A DNA stretch of 64,000 nucleotides from Closterium sp. NIES-65 (GCA_948144175.1 CANXME010000427.1:1-64000), one strand, 5' to 3'; shown: positions 24,317 to 36,879, counted from the first letter of the stretch. The notes: generated by a model not told the origin, from the sequence alone. Program-made: numbers and translations.

Positions 24317-27300
24317 CACTCCTCCTCAGCCTGCCGGCTGCATCCCCATCATTCCATACTAGTTCATGCTCATTCCACTCATGCGCACACAACGCGAATG
24401 AGGCTCATCCGCAAGCCTCTTGGTGAGGAAGTCTGCTGGCTGCTGGTGAGTCTTGATGTAGATCGGATTCACCGTCCCCCTTTTCACCTCCTTACGCAGC
24501 CAGTGCCACTTGATACGCATGTGCATATTCAGCCCATGAAGCACAACGTTCCTGGCCATCCTAAGAGCTCCCTTGCTATCACAAAACAGCGGCGTAGCAA
24601 CCTTTTGCTCCTGGCCAATCTCCTCTAACAGCCTCCTCAGCCAAATCACCTCCTTCACCCCATGGAACATCGCCATGTACTCTGATTCCACAGAAGAGAG
24701 TGCTGTCTCCGTCTGCTTCTTTGACCTCCAACTAACAGGTCCTCCTCCAACTACGCAGATGTATCCTCCCAATGATGAGGAATCCTCCTTCTCAGAGGCC
24801 CACGTAGCATCGGCAAAGCAAGCGAGAAAGAGCTTGCCTTCTCCAAGCCTCTCCCCCTTCTCTTTCAGCACCTCAACCCCTTTCTGCTTCACCTGTGCAG
24901 ACGCAGAGTATTGAACTCCAATGCTTGGGTGAGAGTTCAGATACTTCACCACACGCTCAGCTGCATCCACCTGCTCCTCTGATGGATTCTGCACCACCCT
25001 ATCCAGCTGCCCAACCGAGAAAGAGATGTCGGGCCTCGTGTGAACTGCTGCATACAAGAGGCTGCCCACCAAGGACTGAAATTGCTGCTGCTCCTCGGCT
25101 TCAACCCCTTCATCCTCTGCAGCTTTCACAAGCTTGAATTCTGCTGGCAGGGGAGTTGCAACCTTGCGCTCATTCTCAATTCCGTACTTCTCCCCAAGCT
25201 CCTTGATGAACTTCTCCTGGTGCAGCTTCAACCACCTGTGATCCAGATCCCTCTCCACGTGCATCCCGAGGTAGTACTTTACCTCCCCAAGGTTCTTGCA
25301 CTTGAAGTTCTCCATCAGCTGCCGCTGCACCTTCTGGATCTCTTTCATGTTGCTGCTAAAGAGAAGAATGTCGTCCACATAGACCAGAAACAGCACCAGC
25401 TTCTCCCCCTCCCCCTTGAGAAAGAGGCTCTCATCACAGCTGCTGGTCCTGAATCCCATCTCCTCTAAAACAGCTGCCAACTTCTGGTACCAGCAGCGTG
25501 GCGCCTGCTTCAAGCCGTAGATGGACTTTTTCAGCTTGCACACCTTGCCCGTACCATCCTCATACCCAGGTGGCTGCGTCATGAACACCTCCTCCTCTAA
25601 AATCCCGTTGAGGAATGCCGTTGATATGTCCATCTGGATAATGAATTTCCCACTAACGGCTGCATCTGCCAACAAGACACGAAGGGTAGGGGGTTTGGCA
25701 GTGGGAGCAAAGATCTCATTGAAGTCCTGCTTCTCCTTCTGCATAAACCCCTTAGCCACCAACCTACTCTTGTAGATGGTGACCTGCCCCTTGTCGTCAG
25801 TCTTGATCCTTAGCACCCACTTGCATTGTACCGCTTTCTTTCCCTCAGGCAGCACCACTAGTTCCCAAGTCCCATTCTCCAGCAGGCTCTGGTACTCAGC
25901 ATCCCTAGAAGCTAGCCATTTGTCCCTTTCTGGTCCAGCTAATGCCTCCTCCATGCTAGCTGGTTCCTCTGGTGCAGGGGCAAGAAAACAGTACGCAGGT
26001 TCATCCTCCTCATCCGGATCATAGCCATGCGGTAGAATCAGCAATGCCTCCTCGGTCCCAAGCTGCTGCTCCGCTACATCAGCTCCTGCAGTCAGCTTCT
26101 TAGTAGCCATACGGGTACGTCCTGGCCTGGAGACGGGTGTCTCCCATCCCTTTATAACGACACCCTTCGGCTTCTTAGTTTTCCCCTGCTGCTGCTCTCC
26201 TCCCTCGGATCCAGCAGCTCCACTAGTGCTACCGCTAGTCTCCACACCATCATTTTCTCCACCAGCAGGTGCCTCCTGTACCTTCTTTCCATCACCACCC
26301 TCTGCAGCTGCCTCCTCTCCCTCCTCCCACACACTAGGAGTCAGGTCGAGCTGCATGGTGATCTGCTCCATTTGCTGGGACACCCTGGCCTCCGGCTGTT
26401 TCTCCCAGCTCCCATACATCATGCCCTCAACAAACTTCACATCCCTGCTGTCAAACAACACACCCTTGGAAGGTTCCCACAGTAGCCATCCCTTGCTCTC
26501 AGCAGCCAGCCCCAAATGCACACACCAAATTGCACTCGCCCCCAACTTACTGCGGTAGGTCTTGGGGACGTGGGCGACTGCCATGCAACCGAACACCCTC
26601 AGCATGTCCACCGGCGGCTTCCTCCCAAGCCACCACTCCAACGGCACCCACGAGTCATCCCCAACCTTTGTGAGTACCCTGTTCCTAGCGACAGTAGCGT
26701 GCCGAACAGCATGGGGCCACATCAAGTTGCCCAGCCCAGATTCTATGAGCAGCGCCCTAGCTGTCTCCAGAATTGTCCGGTTCGCCCGTTCTGCTACACC
26801 GTTGGACTGTGGGGTGTAAGCCGTGGTCAGCTCCCTCCGGATGCCCTGCTTCTTGAGCCAGGCCGTCATCTCAGCTCCAAGGAACTCACCACCCCGATCT
26901 GTCCTAATCCGCTTCACCACACACTCCGCTTGCTTCTCCACGAACGGCAGCCAATCGTCCCGAATCGTGGAGGCGGCGTGATCTTTCTGCTTCAGCGGAT
27001 ACGCCCACATTAGCCTGCTCCAGTCATCCACTATGGTTAGGAAGTACCGCTCCCCCTTGTGCCCTTGCACCGGCAGCGGCCCCACCAAGTCCATGTGGAC
27101 CAGCTCCAATGGCTTTTTGCTCCTGCCAGCCACACTATGGAAGGGGAAACGGGTGAACTTTGAAAGGAGGCAAATTTCACAGTTATCATCGGGTGGTTGT
27201 CCGTTCAGCTTCAAGCCCTTAACGGCTCCATCCTTCTCCAGCTGCTTCTGCAAAGGCATTGCCATATGCCCCAAACGTCGGTGTGCCGTTGCCCAATCTG

Positions 27301-28789
27301 TCTCCCCAGATCTGGCCGACACTTTCACACCAACCCCTCCAACGGCGTTGCACTCCCCCTGGGATGCAGACCCCTCTCCAGCCTGCCCCCCACCGTGCCA
27401 CGCCAGCGCCGGCAGCTGCCACATGGATCTGTACACGTCCGTACTCTCGTGCAGATCCCAAAGCACCCGATTGCCCAGCTGCCCCTTGTAAGTGCGTGCC
27501 CCATCCGTGCTAGTGCTCACCCCAGACTTGCCAAGCTTACGGAGGGAGATGAGGTTGGCCTTGAGTTCAGGAACAAGAAGAACGTCGTGCAGCACCACCG
27601 GCTTGCCATCCGCTCCCTTAAACGCAGCTCGTCCCGCACCAGCCACCTTCAGCGCGTGTCCAGAGGCAGAGCACACCTCGTTGATCGGAGCAGCTCGTAC
27701 GTGGTCCAGCAGGTCTTTTCGCGGCGTCATCGTCCAAGCAGCGCCCGTGTCCAACACCCAATAATCCAGGGGGTGCAGCTCTGCTCCAACCTTGGCAGAG
27801 GCGTCTCCTTGCTCCCCCTGCTCCCCTTGCTCTCCAATATGGAAGAACTGGCCCGCGGTGCGCTCCTTCTTCTTTTCCGCACCGACGTTGCTCTTCGGGT
27901 TGTTGTCGGACGAATCAGCGACCATGCTCGCGCCGTTTTTCTGGTTCCTCCGCGCGCCGCCATCGTGGTGACGATTCTAGGGGGTCCATCCATCGGGTTT
28001 CTTATAGCACAAAAACCAGGGGTGCCCTTCCTTCTCACAATACCAGCAACTCCCTTTCATTTTGCCACCAGCACCCGACTTGCCCCCACGTCCAGATTTC
28101 GCACCGCGACCCCAACCGGTACCTCCTTGTTGGTCGTTGGAGTCGTCGTCTTTCTTTGCACCGCGTCCAGCACCACCGAAGCCACGTCCTTTGCCACGTC
28201 GGCGCCCTTGCATCCCGTAGCCGCTGCTGCCGTCGTCTCCACCCCTCAGTTGGCGGCGACGGAAGTCCTCCTCCAGAATCTTCGTCCGCACCCACTCGAG
28301 CGTCCACAAGCTCTGGTTCTGCGGCAGGCTCAATCCGCTCGTGAATTGAAGCCACGATTCCGGCAGCAGCGAGAGCATCTTCAGGCACTTGGTCTGCTCC
28401 GGGTAGGTGATTCCCGCGATCGCCAGCTTCGCGTAGAGATCACGCATCTTGTCCAGGATGGGTTGCACCGGCTCTCCCTCGCTTAGGCGCAATGTGGACA
28501 GCTCCCTCTCCATCATGAGCGTCGCAGCGACGGAGGTAGGGGCGTGCAGCTCCTTATACACGCCTAATCATCATAGCCCTCACCATTGAACTTCTCGACG
28601 GTGAAGTTTTTCAGCACCTCCTTGATCAGCGAGCCCTGGCTTGTTCGCGCTCCCCTTGGCGCAGAAACACCAGAATCATGGCTGCCGCTACGATCTTGGG
28701 CTGAAGATTCACCAGCTACCGCTGAGGTGTTCCCCGCCATAGCTACCTATATCGAGGATCACTATAACGCAGCTCTGATACCAGCTTGT
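24317..28789 (-). mobile_element. CopA-6 internal region (minus strand), gag-pol, broken
   Basis: Gag begins at 28740 reading left. The PBS lies at 28772-28783. The knuckle CWYCEKEGHPWFLC is near 28040. From 27925 to 24359 one 1188-codon frame covers protease (LDTGAAWTMTP), pre-integrase HRRLGHMAMPL, integrase (DDWSR, RTDRGGEF, ERANRTI), RT (YVDDILLF) and RNase H to MSGMSMN. Gag is interrupted, so the copy is broken (about two or three breaks). Three bases (TGT) of its own 5' LTR remain at 28787-28789 before a plus-strand LTR begins. Confidence 0.95.
28772..28783 (-). other. Primer-binding site of CopA-6
   Basis: GCTCTGATACCA on the plus strand, the reverse complement of TGGTATCAGAGC. It faces the PBS of CopA-7 (29886) across one plus-strand LTR. 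Confidence 0.93.
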
Positions 28790-29882
28790 TGTTGGGTGCA
28801 AATTCACATTGCACGACATCCTGCCGTCTGTTTGTACGAGTATGCGTGTGCGAATGCATTTGCGTGTGAATGTTATGTTCGTGTGTTTGTTTGCTTTCGC
28901 AATTTTCGCTTGAAGCATTTGCAGGTACTCGCACAATGTGCGCTTCGGCATAACATTGTACGCGCTATGAACAGTACAAGCAGAAAGGACGAGCTCGCAA
29001 AGGAACCCAAGATGGAAGCTTTGCGGTTCAACTTACTTGATTGCGCAGATTCAGTTCTATCCAACTCGAAATTGTACTGTTTTGTTTGGTTGACTAAAGT
29101 GTAGCAGGGCATGCACTATAGGGGTACAATTTAGGTGAAGGTTGGATGTTGTTTGTCTGTATCTGCATGCTACAGGGCCAGGGGAAACCAGCGGAACCAG
29201 CATTTGGCTGGTTGGGCAAAGACAAAACAGGTTCTGTTTTTAGGACCTGAACCTGGTTGTTGTTTTCCCAGGTTGGAAAAACAGAACCAGAGGTTGTTCA
29301 CCAACCTACCACCTGCTATTTTGTCCAGCCAGGTTGGTTCTGTTGCTTGGAATTATTTGGGATCATCCCTGGTTGTTCCCAGGTTGATTCCCAAGGTCCT
29401 TGCTAGCTAGAGCTATTTATTCCTTCTCTGTTTGTACCTGAATATAGTGAAATTGATTCAACCGAATTCCTCCCTTCCTGGAATTACGTTTCTACGTGGT
29501 GCAACGGCGGAATGCTACCCGAGTCAACGCTAGTACGCTAGCACTCCAACGCTAGGCTAACGCTGTCCGAGCCATAACTTCGTAATGGCAAAACTTTTCG
29601 CGATGCAACTTGGCTTATTTTAAAGCTCTTAGAGTGAGCTTCGATATAGGAAATTCTCAGCTTAATCCGATCGACGGTCTGCACGATACGCTGCGCGACG
29701 TTCAAGGTACTCTTGCTGCTTTGACTAAGTCCCTCTTGATCCCTCTCTCTACAAACTCGGACCCGAGGATAGGGGCTGGTCTTGTACCAGGCACCCAAGG
29801 ACCCTTGGAGGTGACCCCGAGGAGAGGTTTTAAGTGTGATAAAGTCTTAATAGCTTGAGTTTATTAGGCCCTTACACCAACA
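28790..29882 (+). repeat. 5' LTR of CopA-7, at the head-to-head junction with CopA-6
   Basis: 1093 bp, TGTTGGG...CCAACA. It lies between two PBS sites of opposite orientation. Its 3' half shares variants with the minus LTR 23224-24316 (CAACCGAATTCC, TTACGTTTCTACGTGGTGCA, GGGCATGCAC), while its 5' part matches 34545-35620 (GAATGTTATGTTCG). Confidence 0.96.
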
Positions 29883-32800
29883 AGCTGGTATCAGAGCTGC
29901 GTTATAGTGATCCTCCTTATAGGTAGCTATGGCGGGGAACACCTCGGCGGTAGCTGGTGAATCTTCAGCCCAAGATCGTAGCGGCAGCCATAATTCTGGT
30001 GTTTCTGCGCCAAGGGGAGCGCGAACAAGCCAGGGCTCGCTGATCAAGGAGGTGCTGAAAAACTTCACCGTCGAGAAGTTCAATGGTGAGGGCTATGATG
30101 ATTAGGCCTGGAAAATGCAACTTTATTTCCGTCAGATCGGTTTGCTGAAACTAATGATTGGGGAGGAGCCTAGACCGAGTGACCCCGCCCTTCAGGAAGA
30201 TTGGGACGAGCGCGCCTCGGCTGGCTACTACTTGATGTCGCAGAGTTTGGAGCTGAACCAGCGTCACCACGTGATGCACCTGCTGCCGGAGGTTGAGTGC
30301 GGTCCGAAGGCGTGGACGGTGTTGAAGGAGCTGCACGCCCCGACCTCCGTTGTTGCAACATTTATGCTGGAGAGGGAGCTGTCCCCGTTGCGCCTGAGCG
30401 AGGGAGAGCCGGTGCAACCTGTCCTGGACAAATTGCGCAACCTCTACGCGAAGTTGGCAACCGATGGAATCACCTATCCGGAGCAGACTAAGTGCCTGAA
30501 GATGCTTTCGCTGCTGCCGGAATCGTGGCTTCAATTCACGAGCGGATTGAGCCTGCCGCAGAACCAGAGCTTGTGGACGCTCGAGTGGGTGCGGACAAAG
30601 ATTCTAGAGGAGGAGTTCCGTCGCCGTCAACTGAGGGGTGGAGACGACGGCAGCAGCGGCTACGGGATGCAAGGGAGCCGACGTGGCAGAGGACGTGGCT
30701 TCGGTGGTGCCAGCAAAGAAAGACGACGACTCCAACGACCAACAAGGAGGTACCGGTTGGGGTCGCGGTGCGAAATCTGGACGTGGGGTCAAGTCGGGTG
30801 CTGGTGGCAAAATGAAAGGGAGTTGCTGGTATTGTGAGAAGGAAGGGCACCCCTGGTTTTTGTGCTATAAGAAACCCGATGGATGGACCCCCCAGAATCG
30901 TCACCAGGATGGCGGCGCGCGGAGGAACCAGAAAAACGGCGCCAACATGGTCGCTGATTCGTCTGACAACAACCCGAAGGGCAACGGCGGTGCGGAGAAG
31001 AAGAAGGAGCGCACCGCGGGCCAATTCTTCCATGTGGGAGACAAGGGGGAGCAAGGAGACGCATCTGCTAAGGTTGGAGCGGAGCTGCACCCCTTGGACT
31101 ATTGGGTGTTGGACACAAGCGCTGCTTGGACAATGACGCCGCGCAAGGACCTGCTGGACGACGTACGCGCTGCACCGATTAATGAGGTGCTCTGCCTCTG
31201 GACACGCGCTGAAGGTGGCTGGTGCGGGACGAGCTGCGTTTAAGGGAGCGGATGGCAAGCCGGTGGTGCTGCACGACGTTCTTCTTGTTCCTGAACTCAA
31301 GGCCAACCTCATCTCCCTCCGTAAGCTTGGCAAGTATGGGGTGAGCACTAGCACGGATGGGGCACGCACTTATAAGGGGAAGCTGGGCAATCGGGTGCTT
31401 TGGGATCTGCACGAGAGCAAGGACGTGTACAGATCTATGTGGCAGCTGCCAGCGCTGGCGTGGCACGGTGGGGGGCAGGCTGGAGAGGGGTCTGCATCCC
31501 AGGGGGAGTGCAACGCCGTTGGAGGGGTTGGTGTGAAAGTGTCGGCCAGATCTGGGGAGACAGATTGGGTAACGGCACACCGACGTTTGGGGCATGTGGC
31601 AATGCCTTTGCTGAAGCAACTGGAGAATGATAGAGCCGTTAAGGGCTTGAAGCTGAACGGACAACCACCCAATGATAACTGTGAAATTTGCCTCCTTTCA
31701 AAGTTCACCCGTTTCCCCTTCCATAGTGTGGCTGGCAGGAGCAAAAAGCCATTGGAGCTGGTCCACATGGACTTGGTGGGGCCGCTGCCGGTGCAAGGGC
31801 ACAAGGGGGAGCGGTACTTCCTAACCATAGTGGATGACTGGAGCAGGATAATGTGGGCGTATCCGCTGAAGCAGAAAGATCACGCCGCCTCCACGATTCG
31901 GGACGATTGGCTGCCGTTCGTGGAGAAGCAAGCGGAGTGTATGGTGAAGCGGATTAGGACAGATCGGGGTGGTGAATTCCTTGGAGCTGAGATGACGGCC
32001 TGGCTCAAGAAGCAGGGCATCCAGAGGGAGCTGACCACGGCTTACACCCCACAGTCCAACGGTGTAGCAGAACGGGCGAACCGGACAATTCTGGAGACAG
32101 CTAGGGCGCTGCTCATAGAATCTGGGCTGGGCAACTTGATGTGGCCCCATGCTGTTCGGCACGCTACTGTCGCTAGGAACAGGGTACTCACAAAGGTTGG
32201 GGATGACTCGTGGGTGCCGTTGGAGAGGTGGCTTGGGAGGAAGCCGCTGGTGGACATGCTGAGGGTGTTCGGTTGCATGGCAGTCGCCCACGTCCCCAAG
32301 ACCTACCGCAGTAAGTTGGGGGCGAGTGCAATCTGGTGTGTGCATTTGGGGCTGGCTGCTGAGAGCAAGGGATGGCTGCTGTGGGAACCTTCCAAGGGTG
32401 TGTTGTTTGACAGCAGGGATGTGAAGTTTGTTGAGGGCATGATGTATGGGAGCTGGGAGAAACAGCCGGAGGCCAGGGTGTCCCAGCAAATGGAGCAGAT
32501 CACCATGCAGCTCGACCTGACTCCTAGTGTGTGGGAGGAGGGAGAGGAGGCAGCTGCAGAGGGTGGTGATGGAAAGAAGGTACAGGAGGCACCTGATGGT
32601 GGAGAAAATGATGGTGTGGAGACTAGCGGTAGCACTAGTGGAGCTGCTGGATCCGACGGAGGAGAGCAGCAGCAGGGGAAAACTAAGAAGCCGAAGGGTG
32701 TCGTTATGAAGGGATGGGAGACACCCGTCTCCAGGCCAGGACGTACCCGTATGGCTACTAAGAAGCTGACTGCAGGAGCTGATGTAGCGGAGCAGCAGCT

Positions 32801-34544
32801 TGGGACTGAGGAGGCATTGCTGATTCTACCGCATGGCTATGACCCGGATGAGGAGGATGAGCCTGCGTACTGTTTTCTTGCCCCTGCACCAGAGGAACCA
32901 GCTAGCATGGAGGAGGCATTAGCTGGACCAGAAAGGGACAAATGGCTAGCTTCTAGGGATGCTGAGTACCAGAGCCTGCTGGAGAATGGGACTTGGGAAC
33001 TAGTGGTGCTGCCTGAGGGAAAGAAAGCGGTACAATGCAAGTGGGTGCTAAGGATCAAGACTGACGACAAGGGGCAGGTCACCATCTACAAGAGTAGGTT
33101 GGTGGCTAAGGGGTTTATGCAGAAGGAGAAGCAGGACTTCAATGAGATCTTTGCTCCCACTGCCAAACCCCCTACCCTTCGTGTCTTGTTGGCAGATGCA
33201 GCCGTTAGTGGGAAGTTCATTATCCAGATGGACATATCAACGGCATTCCTCAACGGGATTTTAGAGGAGGAGGTGTTCATGACGCAGCCACCTGGGTATG
33301 AGGATGGTACGGGCAGGGTGTGCAAGCTGAAAAAGTCCATCTACGGCTTGAAGCAGGCGCCACGCTGCTGGTACCAGAAGTTGGCAGCTGTTTTAGAGGA
33401 GATGGGATTCAGGACCAGCAGCTGTGATGAGAGCCTCTTTCTCAAGGGGGAGGGGGAGAAGCTGGTGCTGTTTCTGGTCTATGTGGACGACATTCTTCTC
33501 TTTAGCAGCAACATGAAGGAGATCCAGAAGGTGCAGCGGCAGCTGATGGAGAACTTCAAGTGCAAGAACCTTGGGGAGGTAAAGTACTACCTCGGGATGC
33601 ACGTGGAGAGGGATCTGGATCACAGGTGGTTGAAGCTGCACCAGGAGAAGTTCATCAAGGAGCTTGGGGAGAAGTACGGGATTGAGAATGAGCGCAAGGT
33701 TGCAACTCCCCTGCCAGCAGAATTCAAGCTTGTGAAAGCTGCAGAGGATGAAGGGGTTGAAGCCGAGGAGCAGCAGCAATTTCAGTCCTTGGTGGGCAGC
33801 CTCTTGTATGCAGCAGTTCACACGAGGCCCGACATCTCTTTCTCGGTTGGGCAGCTGGCTAGGGTGGTGCAGAATCCATCAGAGAAGCAGGTGGATGCAG
33901 CTGAGCGTGTGGTGAAGTATCTGAACTCTCACCCAAGCATTGGAGTTCAATACTCCGCATCTGCACAGGTGAAGCAGAAAGGGGTTGAGGTGCTGAAAGA
34001 GAAGGGGGAGAGGCTTGGAGAAGGCAAGCTCTTTCTCACTTGCTTTACCGATGCTACGTGGGCCTCTGAGAAGGAGGATTCCTCATCAGTGGGAGGATAC
34101 ATCTGCGTAGTTGGGGGAGGACCGGTTAGTTGGAGGTCAAAGAAGCAGACGGAGACAGCACTCTCTTCCGTGGAATCAGAGTACATAGCGATGTTCCATG
34201 GGGTGAAGGAGGTGATTTGGCTGAGGAGGCTGTTGGAGGAGATTGGCCAGGAGCAAAAGGTTGCTACGCCGCTGTTTTGTGATAGCAAGGGAGCTCTTGG
34301 GATGGCCAGGAACGCTGTGCTTCATGGGCTGAATAAGCACATGCGTATCAAGTGGCACTGGCTGCGTAAGGAGGTGAAGAGGGGGACGGTGAATCCGATC
34401 TACATCAAGACTCACCAGCAGCCAGCAGACTTCCTCACCAAGAGGCTTGCGGATGAGCCTCATTGGCGTTGTGTGCGCATGAGTGGAATGAGCATGAACT
34501 AGTATGGAATGATGGGGATGCCGCCGGCAGGCTGAGGGGGAGTG
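29883..34544 (+). mobile_element. CopA-7 internal region (gag-pol), broken
   Basis: Gag from 29931 (MAGNTSAVAG), knuckle CWYCEKEGHP near 30825, protease near 31110. From 31182 to 34502 an open 1106-codon frame runs through pre-integrase, integrase (DDWSR, RTDRGGEF, ERANRTI), RT (YVDDILLF near 33481) and RNase H to MSGMSMN. The Gag-protease part has about four breaks. The polypurine tract is at 34534-34542. It is very close in sequence to CopA-6 and CopA-8. Confidence 0.95.
29886..29897 (+). other. Primer-binding site of CopA-7
   Basis: TGGTATCAGAGC, three bases after the LTR end at 29882. Confidence 0.93.
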
Positions 34545-35620
34545 TGTTGGGTGCAAATTCACATTGCACGACATCCTGCCGTCTGTTTGTACGAATGCAT
34601 TTGCGTGTGAATGTTATGTTCGTGTGTTTGTTTGCTTTCGCAATTTTCGCTTGAAGCATTTGCAGGTACTCGCACAATGTGTGCTTCGGCATAACATTAT
34701 ACGCGCTATGAACAGTACAAGCAGAAAGGACGAGCTCGCAAAGGAACCCAAGATGGAAGCTTTGCGGTTCAACTTACTTGATTGCGCAGATTCAGTTCTA
34801 TCGAACTCGAAATTGTACTGTTTTGTTTGGTTGACTATAGTGTAGCAGGGCAGGCACTATAGGGGTACAATTTAGGTGAAGGTTGGATGTTGTTTGTCTG
34901 TATCTGCATGCTACAGGGCCAGGGGAAACCAGCGGAACCAGCATTTGGCTGGTTGGACAAAGACAAAACAGGTTCTGTTTTTAGGACCTGAACCTGGTTG
35001 TTGTTTTCCCAGGTTGGAAAAACAGAACCAGAGGTTGTTCACCAACCTACCACCTGCTATTTTGTCCAGCCAGGTTGGTTCTGTTGCTTGGAATTATTTG
35101 GGATCATCCCTGGTTGTTCCCAGGTTGATTCCCAAGGTCCTTGCTAGCTAGAGCTATTTATTCCCTCTCTGTTTGTACCTGAATATAGTGAAATTGATTC
35201 AACCGAATTCCTCCCTTCCTGGAATTTCGTTTCTACGCGGTGCAACGGCGGAATGCTACCCGAGTCAACGCTAGTACGCTAGCACTCCAACGCTAGGCTA
35301 ACGCTGTCCGAGCCATAACTTCGTAATGGCAAAACTTTTCGCGAGGCAACTTGGCTTATGTTAAAGCTCTTAGAGTGAGCTTCGATATAGGAAATTCTCA
35401 GCTTAATCCGATCGACGGTCTGCACGATACTCTGCGCGACGTTCAAGGTACTCTTGCTGCTTTGACTAAGTTCCTCTTGATCTCTCTCTCTACAAACTCG
35501 GACCCGAGGATAGGGGCTGGTCTTGTACCAGGCACCCAAGGACCCTTGGAGGTGACCCCAAGGAGAGGTTTTAAGTTTGATAAAGTCTTAATAGCTTGAG
35601 TTTATTAGGCCCTTACACCA
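34545..35620 (+). repeat. 3' LTR of CopA-7
   Basis: A 1076-bp LTR starting TGTTGGG. The right end stops at CTTACACCA, just short of the usual final bases, where a minus-strand LTR piece begins. It differs from its 5' partner by a modest number of substitutions (roughly a dozen by eye), so CopA-7 is older than CopA-8. Confidence 0.94.
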
Positions 35621-35771
35621 AAGCTTCCATCTTGGGTTCCTTTGCGAGCTCATCCTTTCTGCTTGTACTGTTCATAGCGCGTACAGTGTTATGCCGAAGC
35701 GCACATTGTGCGAGTACCTGCAAATGCTTCAAGCGAAAATTGCGAAAGCAAACAAACACACGAACATACTA
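35621..35771 (-). repeat. Minus-strand CopA LTR, piece left of the CopA-8 insertion
   Basis: 151 bp of LTR 5' part on the minus strand, ending with the target sequence TACTA of CopA-8. It continues on the other side of CopA-8 at 42627. Together they are part of the LTR shared by CopA-6 and CopA-9. Confidence 0.92.
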
Positions 35772-36394
35772 TGTTGGGTGCAAATTCACATTGCACGACA
35801 TCCTGCCGTCTGTTTGTACGAGTATGCGTGTGCGAATGCATTTGCGTGTGAATGGTATGTTTGTGTGTTTGTTTGCTTTCGCAATTTTCGCTTGAAGCAT
35901 TTGCAGGTACTCGCAAAATGTGCGCTTCGGCATAACATTGTACGCGCTATGAACAGTACAAGCAGAAAGGACGAGCTCGCAAAGGAACCCAAGATGGAAG
36001 CTTTGCGGTTCAACTTACTTGATTGCGCAGATTCAGTTCTATCCAACTCGAAATTGTACTGTTTTGTTTGGTTGACTATAGTGTAGCAGGGCAGGCACTA
36101 TAGGGGTACAATTTAGGTGAAGGTTGGATGTTGTTTGTCTGTATCTGCATGCTACAGGGCCAGGGGAAACCAGCGGAACCAGCATTTGGCTGATTGGGCA
36201 AAGACAAAACAGGTTCTGTTTTTAGGACCTGAACCTGGTTGTTGTTTTCCCAGGTTGGAAAAACAGAACCAGAGGTTGTTCACCAACCTATCACCTGCTA
36301 TTTTGTTCAGCCAGGTTGGTTCTGTTGCTTGGAATTATTTGGGATCATCCCTGGTTGTTCCCAGGTTGATTCCCAAGGTCCTTGCTAGCTAGAG

Positions 36395-36403
36395 CTATTT
36401 ATT
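36395..36403 (+). promoter_or_regulatory. TATA-like box of the CopA LTR
   Basis: CTATTTATT, replaced by CTATATATATT in LTR subfamily B at the same position. It lies about 625 bases into the LTR, fitting a U3/R boundary shortly downstream. Inferred from sequence only. Confidence 0.4.
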
Positions 36404-36510
36404 CCTTCTCTGTTTGTACCTGAATATAGTGAAATTGATTCAAGCGAATTCCTTCCTTGCTGGAATTTCTTTTCTACGCGGTGCGACGGAGAAATGCTAC
36501 CCGAGTCAAC

Positions 36511-36553
36511 GCTAGTACGCTAGCACTCCAACGCTAGGCTAACGCTGTCCGAG
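36511..36553 (+). repeat. GCTAG repeat cluster in the LTR
   Basis: Short direct and inverted repeats of ACGCTAG and GCTAGC (four ACGCT words in about 40 bp). Two unrelated LTR truncations in the window (16641 and 60657) end exactly at the left border of this cluster. Confidence 0.7.
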
Positions 36554-36773
36554 CCATAACTTCGTAATGGCAGAACTTTTCGCGAGGCAACTTGGCTTAT
36601 TTTAAAGCTCTTAGAGTGAGCTTCGATATAGGAAATTCTCAGCTTAATCCGATCGACGGTCTGCACGATACGCTGCGCGACGTTCAAGGTACTCTTGCTG
36701 TTTTGACTAAGTCCCTCTTGATCCCTCTCTCTACAAACTCGGACCCGAGGATAGGGGCTGGTCTTGTACCAGG

Positions 36774-36795
36774 CACCCAAGGACCCTTGGAGGTG
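36774..36795 (+). promoter_or_regulatory. Palindromic block near the LTR 3' end
   Basis: CCAAGGACCCTTGG framed by CACC and GGTG can fold as a hairpin in the RNA just upstream of the PBS. It is seen in nearly all CopA LTRs of the window. A role in RNA structure, dimerisation or end processing is possible but unproven. Confidence 0.4.
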
Positions 36796-36867
36796 ACCCC
36801 GAGGAGAGGTTTTAAGTGTGATAAAGTCTTAATAGCTTGAGTTTATTAGGCCCTTACACCAACAAGC

Positions 36868-36879
36868 TGGTATCAGAGC
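36868..36879 (+). other. Primer-binding site of CopA-8
   Basis: TGGTATCAGAGC, complementary to the initiator-Met tRNA 3' end, three bases after the 5' LTR. Confidence 0.95.

Larger units (their letters stand above)
35772..36864 (+). repeat. 5' LTR of CopA-8 (reference LTR of the family)
   Basis: TGTTGGG...CCAACA with a 6-bp inverted terminus. The first half holds several AACCTGG and CCAGGTT words that can pair (36150-36380), a TATA-like box near 36395, a run of GCTAG repeats (36511-36543) and a palindromic block near 36774. Other LTRs in the window are described against this one. Confidence 0.97.

Noticed and set aside
34545-35895. Short repeated open frames inside the LTRs (for example about 85-105 codons in each copy)
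   Set aside because: They occur in all LTRs on both strands with no known domain or consistent start, and are disrupted in many copies. They are probably non-coding LTR sequence.
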